The notes under the pieces: generated by a model
What the model was told of the DNA's origin: nothing
The model's input: only the letters and a program-made list of their open reading frames with translations
Databases searched by the model: none
Source of the DNA: JBOHHM01 sp050725495
GTDB lineage: Bacteria; Pseudomonadota; Gammaproteobacteria; Burkholderiales; Burkholderiaceae_C
Length of the DNA stretch: 10,509 bases
NCBI GenBank assembly: GCA_050725495.1
Contig: JBOHHM010000254.1
Location: 1 to 10,509, forward strand
Reading direction: 5' to 3'
Shown here: one piece after another, positions 4,659-10,509 of the stretch
Numbering within the stretch: position 1 is the first letter of the stretch
Layout: each line of letters begins with the position of its first letter
Program-made: the position numbers and the translations under genes

Positions 4659-6808
4659 CAGTGAACGAGGCTTGCAGAGAGCTGGGCGAAGATGTTTTGA
4701 TCCACGGTTTTGAGCAGCGCGTCGCGTTGTGCGCTGGGCAGAAAGGCATGCACAAAGGCCTGGCGCACCAGCGCGAGGCATTCCCAAAGCGTCAGTCCGC
4801 CGTCGGTCATGCGGGCTGCGGCCAGGTATTCGCCGGTTAGCGTGGTGCGCGAGATGCCGGGGTTGTCGGTGCACAGGGTCAGAGGCAGGCCGCTGTCCAG
4901 GAATTGGCGCAGCGGGTAGCACGGCAGGCCCTCGGATACAGGGCAGGCCGGATCCCGGAAGCCCACCACCTCGCGGTTGGAGCTGGGGCACAGCTCCAGG
5001 CAGATGCCACGGTCGCGAAAGCGCGCCAGCAGCTGCGGGTGTTGCGCCAGTGTGAGGCCGTGGCCGATGCGATCGGCGTGCAGGTGGTAGGCGGCTTGCC
5101 AGATGTTTTCGGCGTTTTCGCCTTCACCGGCATGAATGGTGAGCGGAATGCACTCGGCAAACGCGGGCACGAAACCGGGCGCCAGATCGGCCGGGTTGTG
5201 CGTGCCTTCGTCACCCGCCAGGTCCAGCCCGAGCAGAAAGCCGTCAAGCCCCGGGCGCGCAGCCACGGCACGCTCGACCACGGCGGCCAGGCTGTCACGG
5301 TGGCGCCGGTCGAGAATCCAGACGAAACCGATGCGTGGCGTCATCGCGGCGGTGGGCGCGCCGGACGCTGCGGCGCCCTCGGCCGCCACGCGCGCGCCGG
5401 CGGTCCGCAGCGCGTCGCGTAGCTCCCGCAGAAAACCGGCGGGGTCTCGTGGACGGTATTTGTGTGGACTGCCGCGCAGTTCCAGATAGGCCAGACCTTC
5501 GGCGCGAGCCTGTTCGACAATGGCTTGCGCGTAAGGCGCGATGGCGGCGGGATGACTGAGCAAGGCCGAGCCGCTGAGCTCGCCTGGGCGTTCGTAGGCG
5601 GCAAAGCCGCGCTCGGTGTTCTTCAGGGCCAGGCGCGGCTCGGTGGCATCGAACAGGTTGTGCTGCAGCTGCGATTGACTGGCGTGCAGCAGTAGCGCGG
5701 CGGCCAGCGACGGGCGGTGCGCGCCGTGCAGGCGTCGGGGCCAGTCCCACGGCCACTCGTGTGTTGACAACAGCTCGCGCACGTCCTGCATGCGCAACCG
5801 CCGGGTTTCGTCATCCAGGCTGGACCAGATGGCGCGAGCCACGCGGCTCTGGGCCGAGACGTCCAGGCAGCCGCCGAGATGACGATGCAGATCGGCCTTG
5901 GGCAGAGCGGCGAGCCAACCGGCATGGACGGGTGTAAATGCAGTGCCGCGCAGGCGGGCGATTTGGGCTGGTGGCAGACGGTACAGGCTGCGCCAGTTCT
6001 CATAGTGCTCGCTGCGCGCGACCTGGGCCAGGAAGTTGCCCAGCAGCTGGCTGCTTTCACGCTGGCGGCGCTCCAACTCGTGGTGCAGGGTGGCGCCTTG
6101 CGTCGGCAGAGGCCAGGCGCAAGGCTGACCCGGCGTGGCCAGGGGCAACGGGAACGCGGCGCTGGTGACGCAGCGGCCATCCAGGGCGATGTCCAGTAAC
6201 TCGTTGCGCTGGCCGGTGCCGGCCACCAGTGGGGTGATGGCAGCGGCCACGTCGCTCGTCAGTGGCGCGGCCAGAGTCTGCGGACTGGCAGCGCGCAGCA
6301 CGGGATGCAATGGTTCCGGGCCCACGACGTGCAGCCAGGCGCGGGCACCAAACAGCGTGCCGGCGCTTTGCAGGTCGGCACTCATGGTCTTGCGTCCGCC
6401 GGCCAGCGACAGCACCAGCTGCCCGGCTGCACCCACGTGTTCGGTGGCCCGCAGCACCACGCGCAACGTGAGTTCGCGAATGTGGTCGCACTCGGCCTGC
6501 GTGGCCAGTTGGTCCGTGCCTGCTGCGCTCCAGATGCGCAGCGGCAGTGGGACCCCCAGGCGCTGCCACCAGTCGTTCAGCAGCTGCAGGCTGACCTGGG
6601 TTTGCGCGCCCTCGGTGGTGCAGATCCACAGTTCATCGGGAGGCTGCAGCCCGTGCTGCACGCGCAAGGCGTCAAGAGCCACGCGTTGCGGGTGGTGGGC
6701 AAACAGGTCCAGCGTGTCGGGGGCCAGCCAGCCGAAAATTTCGGGTACCACGGCCCAACTGGCGCCCAGCGTGCACAGCAGGATGTTGCGCGGTGTGGTG
6801 GCGGTCAT
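4658..6808 (-). CDS. cad1: CARF-adenosine deaminase fusion, Cad1
   Basis: A 716-residue effector in two parts. Residues 1 to about 170 form a CARF domain of the NE0113/Csx1-like kind: NILLCTLGASWAVVPEIFGW at the start, ELWICTTEGA, and LVLSLAGGRKTMSADLQSA (131-149). A linker follows. Residues about 300-716 form an adenosine deaminase TIM barrel with H308/H310 in KADLHRHLGG, H559 and E562 in IHAGEGE, H583 in RIGHG, the CPSSN motif, and D648 in LCTDNP; these are the zinc ligands and catalytic residues. Characterised Cad1 proteins respond to cyclic oligoadenylate by deaminating ATP to ITP, leading to growth arrest. The Asp after the zinc Asp in ordinary deaminases is Asn649 here. The ATG at 6808 sits directly before the first CARF strand. 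It follows csm5 after the only sizeable gap among the effector genes, and overlaps cas6 by one base. Confidence 0.93.
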   Translation of the reverse strand: MTATTPRNILLCTLGASWAVVPEIFGWLAPDTLDLFAHHPQRVALDALRVQHGLQPPDELWICTTEGAQTQVSLQLLNDWWQRLGVPLPLRIWSAAGTDQLATQAECDHIRELTLRVVLRATEHVGAAGQLVLSLAGGRKTMSADLQSAGTLFGARAWLHVVGPEPLHPVLRAASPQTLAAPLTSDVAAAITPLVAGTGQRNELLDIALDGRCVTSAAFPLPLATPGQPCAWPLPTQGATLHHELERRQRESSQLLGNFLAQVARSEHYENWRSLYRLPPAQIARLRGTAFTPVHAGWLAALPKADLHRHLGGCLDVSAQSRVARAIWSSLDDETRRLRMQDVRELLSTHEWPWDWPRRLHGAHRPSLAAALLLHASQSQLQHNLFDATEPRLALKNTERGFAAYERPGELSGSALLSHPAAIAPYAQAIVEQARAEGLAYLELRGSPHKYRPRDPAGFLRELRDALRTAGARVAAEGAAASGAPTAAMTPRIGFVWILDRRHRDSLAAVVERAVAARPGLDGFLLGLDLAGDEGTHNPADLAPGFVPAFAECIPLTIHAGEGENAENIWQAAYHLHADRIGHGLTLAQHPQLLARFRDRGICLELCPSSNREVVGFRDPACPVSEGLPCYPLRQFLDSGLPLTLCTDNPGISRTTLTGEYLAAARMTDGGLTLWECLALVRQAFVHAFLPSAQRDALLKTVDQNIFAQLSASLVH

Positions 6809-6903
6809 GTAGCGGCGTCCCCATCAGGTATTGCACCGCGAGCCGGCTCCAGAGTGCGGGGGATGGTCAGGATTGGGGGCACGAAAGCCATTGGCTGGCA
6901 CGA
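6809..6903. other. 95-base gap between csm5 and cad1
   Basis: This is the only gap of more than 65 bases in the csm2-cas2 part of the operon. I see no convincing promoter, terminator hairpin or strong Shine-Dalgarno for cad1 here; the closest is a GGGG stretch about a dozen bases before the ATG. It marks the border between the interference module and the effector module, so a weak internal promoter is possible but not shown. Confidence 0.4.
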
Positions 6904-8580
6904 TCAGGTTAGTCCGCGAAGGGCTGCCAGCTTGAGCTTCTTGCGCTGCTCCTTGGCGTCCCATGGCGTCACCACCTTGGGCAACCATTGCTCCAGCATA
7001 TCGGCCAGCGCCAGTTTGTCGGCGGCTGACCAGCCCGAACCCTCCAGCGCGGCTTTGACCAGCCGGCTTGCGTCCTGATACAGGCCCGCCTGACCTGCAT
7101 CGGTTTTTTGCTTCTTGAAGTTGCCGTGGCTGATTTTCTCGTCCAGGTCTTCGCACTGTTGGCGCAGGGTTTCAATCAATTGGCCTTGTGGCGTCATGCT
7201 GGCCAAGGCTTGCGCGCGCTGCTCGGCGGCGGCTTGCTCCGCCAGTTTGGCTGCTTCCCGCTCTGCGGCCTCTGCCAGTAATTCAAGCTTGCGTTTTGAA
7301 GCCGCAAGTTTTTCGGCTTCAAACTGTTGCCGCAACTGGGCCATGTCGGGTCGGCCTTTGGACTCGGCTGCGCACCAGGCTTTGAGCTGCGGCAGGTCGG
7401 CTTGCGGGTCGATCTCCACCACGGCCCAGCCGAAGGGGAGCAGGTCTGATCTGGCTCTTGAGTCATTCGCAGCCAACCACAGGCAGTGCGATGATGTGAC
7501 GTATTTTTCTTCCAGCCGTTTGGCTTGCGGAATGTGAATGGATCGAATGCCGTCCAGTGTCTTGGTTTCTGCCCCGCCGTAACGCCCAAGGCGCACCAAG
7601 AACGCGCTGCCCTCTTTCAGTTTGAGGCCTAGTTCACTCGCCAAAAGTTTTCTGAGGGATACCAGCCAGCGCTCAGATGCAAATCGCCGACTATCCAATA
7701 TCTTGAGCTCTTCCTCCAACTTTGGGAGGTGATAGGCGTTGGAGGCATGGGCGAGCGTGACTATATCGACATGGCGGAATTTTGCCTTGGGCGTTTTATC
7801 CGAATCAGGTAAGTCGCCCAGCAAGGGCATTGTTACTTGGCCTGCCAAACCACGGTATTGACCATGAGAAATGATCTCTTTGCGTGTGGACAGATTGTCT
7901 TGGGTTTGCTTTTCCTCTCCCGTTGCCGGGTCACGAACGAAGCGTTTGCGCCGCATGACGGCGTAGGTCACTGATCTGTCTAGCTCTGCGTTTGGCATCA
8001 AGTCGCTGACCTTGATGAGCCGCATGGGTGACATGTCGAAGTCTTTTTCTTCGTAGAGGCGTTTTTCCAGTTTGGTAGAGCCACCTTTAGGCGTATTTTC
8101 ACCATATTGGATGGGATTGCTAGCGTTAATGCGATTGAGGTCGGATGTTCGAAATGCCCCTTTGAAACTGCTGCCCGGGATGTAGGGCTGGCGCAAAAGC
8201 CCGGTGTAGCTGGTGCGCTCAATGGCCAACTGGTTGAACACGGCGTTGCCACTGGCTTCGATGTTGGCAGCGCGGCCTATGCGTTGCTCATACGCCTGTG
8301 CCACGCCACTGCTGACCGGAATCAGCACATCCGCATGGGGTTTGAAATCCTTGGCGTTGTCTCTGAAAAAGCGCTGAATCGCTTGCAGAGATGCCTTGTT
8401 CGCTGCGTCCGTGAGCCTGCTTTTTTGCACGTCCGTCAGCACCGCCCGACTCGGATCAAACCCATACAACACGCCGTCATCGATCACATAGTTGGTCGGC
8501 TCGAAGTCCTCGCCGCAGCCGATATGGATGGGCGACAGTGGCGTGAGCGCAAGCCGGTACGTTTTCAGAAAGGTGTTCAT
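6904..8580 (-). CDS. csm5: type III-A RAMP subunit Csm5 with C-terminal extension
   Basis: Csm5 caps the far end of the Csm backbone and helps crRNA 3' maturation. The 558-residue product starts with a classic Csm5 first strand, LTPLSPIHIGCGEDFEPT (12-29). It then has the RAMP loop YIPGSSFKGAFRT (133-145) and the late motif FLVRLGRYGGAETKTLDG (327-344). The core ends near residue 395. Known Csm5 proteins are about 340-400 residues, so roughly 160 extra residues follow: a charged, Ala/Glu/Lys-rich coiled coil (about 415-458), then a helical domain ending in WDAKEQRKKLKLAALRG. The ATG at 8580 overlaps the csm4 stop (ATGA), which rules out longer frames reaching 8916. Base composition in the core is clearly less GC-rich than in cad1. 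The function of the extension is unknown. Confidence 0.93.
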   Translation of the reverse strand: MNTFLKTYRLALTPLSPIHIGCGEDFEPTNYVIDDGVLYGFDPSRAVLTDVQKSRLTDAANKASLQAIQRFFRDNAKDFKPHADVLIPVSSGVAQAYEQRIGRAANIEASGNAVFNQLAIERTSYTGLLRQPYIPGSSFKGAFRTSDLNRINASNPIQYGENTPKGGSTKLEKRLYEEKDFDMSPMRLIKVSDLMPNAELDRSVTYAVMRRKRFVRDPATGEEKQTQDNLSTRKEIISHGQYRGLAGQVTMPLLGDLPDSDKTPKAKFRHVDIVTLAHASNAYHLPKLEEELKILDSRRFASERWLVSLRKLLASELGLKLKEGSAFLVRLGRYGGAETKTLDGIRSIHIPQAKRLEEKYVTSSHCLWLAANDSRARSDLLPFGWAVVEIDPQADLPQLKAWCAAESKGRPDMAQLRQQFEAEKLAASKRKLELLAEAAEREAAKLAEQAAAEQRAQALASMTPQGQLIETLRQQCEDLDEKISHGNFKKQKTDAGQAGLYQDASRLVKAALEGSGWSAADKLALADMLEQWLPKVVTPWDAKEQRKKLKLAALRGLT

Positions 8581-9527
8581 GCGGGCATCTCCACGGGCCG
8601 ATGGATGGCGATCACGGGGGCGTAGCCTTGCTGCACGGTCTCCGGCATGGCCGTCGAGACCGGATTGCCAGTGCCGCCCAGCCCCTGCCCAATGAATGGG
8701 CTCGCGGGGTCCAGGGTCTCGGGCCAGAACACGCTGCCCGCCTTGGCCAGCAGCACGGGGCGCTTGAACGGGTTGCCTGACTGCACAGCCGCATCGCCAT
8801 GGCGGCCAAAACGGGTGACCACCTGGTAAAAACTGCGCACCGGGCAAAAGCCCTGGCCTTGCGGCGCGCAGGGGCCGAGGGTGAGGTAGCTGTTGGCATC
8901 CGCCGCAGCAGGCCAAGTGGCGGCGTCAGCCTCCCCGATGCGCTGGAATTTGCCCAAGCCGATGCTGGCATCGCGGCCAAAACCGGTCGCACCCATGACG
9001 TCCAGCGCAGCAGTGAATTCGGCCAGACTCAGGCGCGTTTCGTCCAGCACCACATACAGGTCAAAGCGCAGATCCGGATGAAACCAGATTTGCGACATGG
9101 CGTAGGGCGCGAATTGTCCTTCGCCCGTGGTGCCGGTCTGGCGGTTGATGTTGTTGTGAGGCTGGGCGCGTTCGGTGTGTTGGGCCACGTCGGCATCGCT
9201 GCAGGCGGCGACCTGCCAATGGGGGAAAGTCTGCGACAACACGCCGTGCGGCAGCCAGCGTTTCTTTTTGAGCAGCTTGCGCTCTGTGTTGGGCAATGTG
9301 GGCCACAGCGAAGATGGAACGGTAGGCAGTGGCACGTGGTTGGCGGGTAGCGCGTCAGAGACCACGGCAAACGGCTGGCCGCTGGTGTAGCCCTCTAGCA
9401 GCGCATTGAGCCGGTCGTTACCCAACTGGTGGCGCAGTGTCCAGCAGAGCTGACCAAACAGCGTGTCGCCGGCCAAAGGCGTGCCGAAGGCGCTCAGGGG
9501 TTGGAGGGTGTAACGGTAGGTTTGCAT
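8577..9527 (-). CDS. csm4: type III-A RAMP subunit Csm4
   Basis: Csm4 is the Cas5-like subunit that binds the 5' repeat-derived handle of the crRNA and contacts Cas10. The 316-residue product shows YTLQPLSAFGTPLAGDTLFG (residues 6-25) at the N-terminus, the typical Csm4 opening. It has QIWFHPDLRFDLYVVLDE in the middle and the double glycine loop MGATGFGRDASIGLGKF (178-194). A C-terminal RAMP strand set containing KAGSVFWPE follows. Length is normal. The ATG at 9527 is chosen because the conserved first strand begins right after it; an upstream ATG at 9578 would overlap csm3 by 38 bases and add residues with no likeness. csm3 ends 13 bases upstream and its stop codon merges into an AAAGG ribosome site. 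The stop overlaps the csm5 start by four bases. Confidence 0.94.
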   Translation of the reverse strand: MQTYRYTLQPLSAFGTPLAGDTLFGQLCWTLRHQLGNDRLNALLEGYTSGQPFAVVSDALPANHVPLPTVPSSLWPTLPNTERKLLKKKRWLPHGVLSQTFPHWQVAACSDADVAQHTERAQPHNNINRQTGTTGEGQFAPYAMSQIWFHPDLRFDLYVVLDETRLSLAEFTAALDVMGATGFGRDASIGLGKFQRIGEADAATWPAAADANSYLTLGPCAPQGQGFCPVRSFYQVVTRFGRHGDAAVQSGNPFKRPVLLAKAGSVFWPETLDPASPFIGQGLGGTGNPVSTAMPETVQQGYAPVIAIHRPVEMPA

Positions 9528-9540
9528 CGAGGGCGCGCCT

Positions 9541-10272
9541 TTAGTGAGTGCTGCTCTCGAACGGTTTGACGGCATCAAAACGGGACTGGCTGTTAATGCC
9601 GTTGATTTTTAGACTGACAAATTTCACCTTGCCGTAACCGCGTGAACCGGAGCCGCCCACGCTGTCGAGTTCAAGCAGCTTGAGGCCTTGCAATACGATG
9701 TTGAGGAGGTCGTCGCTGTCACCGGACAGTTGTTTGACGGACAGCCGGAAGTCGAATTGGGCACCGGCGGGAACGCGCTCGGTTTGGCGCGGATTGAGCG
9801 CGACACCCGAAATCCGGTTGATGCTGTTTTCGCTCTTGACTTCGGTCAGAGAAAAGTTGTCTTCGCGGATTTGCGCTTCCCATGCTTGGTTGAGGTTGCA
9901 GTCCCAGAATGAAACGCGGGTGGGGCCAAGCTCGCGCGCCAAGTCCTGGTCATCTTTCAATTCACCACCGCCAATGCCGAAGAGCTGAAGAATGCGTTTG
10001 ATCTCGGGTTTCATGAGTTCGTTAGCCTTGTTGTTGAGCGCCTTCTTGTCCAATGGGCCGTCCTGCACTGCCCCACTGCGCCACTCCAACAGGCTGCGCA
10101 TCTTGCCCTTGAGGCTGGAGCCGGGGATGTAGGGTGACTGCGTGTGCGGGTGTTTGATGACGGTGTTGTCCACGCCGCCAATGTGCATTTCGCTGTCGCC
10201 CGCGCCAATGCGCAGGCCGGTGACGAGTTCGAGCGTGGCTTCGATGGTGGTGATGGCAGTGAGTTGCGGCAT
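9541..10272 (-). CDS. csm3: type III-A backbone RNase subunit Csm3
   Basis: Csm3 forms the repeated backbone of the Csm complex and cuts the bound target RNA every six nucleotides. The 243-residue product has the expected length. The catalytic Asp is kept as D35 in IGGVDNTVIKHP, preceded by LELVTGLRIGAGDSEMH. The RAMP loop PYIPGSSLKGKMRSLLEWRSG (47-67) follows, with LGPTRVSFWDC, RISGVALNPRQTERVPAG (153-170) and the glycine loop GGSGSRGYGKV (206-216). Target RNA cleavage should therefore be active, which normally switches off Cas10 signalling after target destruction. The ATG at 10272 lies three bases after the csm2 stop, with AGGAG inside the end of csm2 nine bases upstream. Confidence 0.97.
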   Translation of the reverse strand: MPQLTAITTIEATLELVTGLRIGAGDSEMHIGGVDNTVIKHPHTQSPYIPGSSLKGKMRSLLEWRSGAVQDGPLDKKALNNKANELMKPEIKRILQLFGIGGGELKDDQDLARELGPTRVSFWDCNLNQAWEAQIREDNFSLTEVKSENSINRISGVALNPRQTERVPAGAQFDFRLSVKQLSGDSDDLLNIVLQGLKLLELDSVGGSGSRGYGKVKFVSLKINGINSQSRFDAVKPFESSTH

Positions 10273-10275
10273 GGC

Positions 10276-10509
10276 TTATTTCTCCTGGGCTTTGTAGAAG
10301 CCCATGAAGGCTTCCATGAACAATTTGGCGTGCTTGAGGGTGTCGGCATCGCCGATCTGCCGGATCAGGTGCGAAAACAGTTGCTCGAAACATTCGTCCA
10401 CATGGCCGCGACCGCGTGCGTAAGCCACTTTGGCGTTCATCATTTTGATGAATGGCGCGACCTCGGTGTATTTGCTGGCTTTGGCGTCTTTGGTACGTTC
10501 CACCTGCAC
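10276..10509 (-). CDS. csm2: type III-A small subunit Csm2 (N-terminus outside the window)
   Basis: Csm2 is the small helical subunit that lines the target-RNA side of the Csm backbone. Only the last 77 codons and the TAA stop are visible, and the frame is open at the right edge. The first visible codon is GTG, most likely an internal valine. Visible residues include SKYTEVAPFIKMMNAKVAYARGR, in shorter form the helix VAPFIKMMNAKVAYARGR, and a second helix ECFEQLFSHLIRQIG, then HAKLFMEAFMGFYKA at the C-terminus, all typical of the Csm2 helical bundle. Usual length is about 120-150 residues, so around half is seen. It is followed by csm3 after three bases. The gene expected further upstream is csm1/cas10. 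Confidence 0.9.
   Translation of the reverse strand: MQVERTKDAKASKYTEVAPFIKMMNAKVAYARGRGHVDECFEQLFSHLIRQIGDADTLKHAKLFMEAFMGFYKAQEK
10282..10286 (-). promoter_or_regulatory. Shine-Dalgarno site of csm3
   Basis: The minus strand reads AGGAG nine bases before the csm3 ATG and lies inside the last codons of csm2. A strong site fits the high copy number of Csm3 in the complex. Confidence 0.65.

Noticed and set aside
3759..4664. 301-codon open frame on the plus strand
   Set aside because: It is antisense to cas6, Arg/Gln/Gly-rich and without family likeness. It is typical of shadows in high-GC genes.
6880..6903. Terminator hairpin after csm5
   Set aside because: Only a stem of about four pairs can be drawn from GCCA/TGGC and no T-run follows. 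The operon probably continues into cad1.
8581..8916. N-terminal extension of csm5
   Set aside because: The extra part overlaps csm4 out of frame and lacks conserved residues. The ATGA overlap at 8577-8580 gives a natural start.

Overview
The window is one continuous stretch of a type III-A (Csm) CRISPR-Cas operon. Every gene I can support lies on the minus strand, so transcription runs from high to low coordinates. High GC in most genes, the protein flavour and a short AT-rich motif in the cas2-cas1 gap suggest a betaproteobacterium, possibly Comamonadaceae in the Burkholderiales. That placement is inference only. Both ends are cut: csm2 runs off the right edge, where csm1/cas10 would be expected next, and cas1 runs off the left edge.

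Reading in transcription order: csm2 (3' part), csm3, csm4 and csm5 encode interference-complex subunits. Csm3 keeps its RNA-cutting Asp, and Csm5 carries a long helical C-terminal extension. After a 95-base gap comes cad1, a CARF-adenosine deaminase fusion, followed with a 1-base overlap by cas6. Next is a tightly coupled cassette of a minimal nucleotidyltransferase (MNT) and a stand-alone HEPN protein, then csx16 (a ring-nuclease family), then a CARF-PD-(D/E)xK nuclease of the Can2/Card1 type. The adaptation genes cas2 and cas1 close the window. The gap between them is 220 bases and holds at most a tiny ORF. No CRISPR array, tRNA, rRNA or insertion sequence is visible.

How the parts should work together: Cas6 trims crRNAs and the Csm complex recognises and cuts target RNA. 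Cas10, outside the window, would then make cyclic oligoadenylate. That messenger would switch on at least two effectors with different outputs: Cad1 (nucleotide deamination) and Can2/Card1 (nucleic-acid cleavage). Csx16 would remove the messenger. No CARF-HEPN protein (Csm6/Csx1) is present in the visible part; the only HEPN domain lacks CARF and is paired with an MNT. This embedded MNT-HEPN pair, joined by start/stop overlaps to cas6 and csx16, is the most unusual element and may be an extra toxin-antitoxin layer of the same immune operon.
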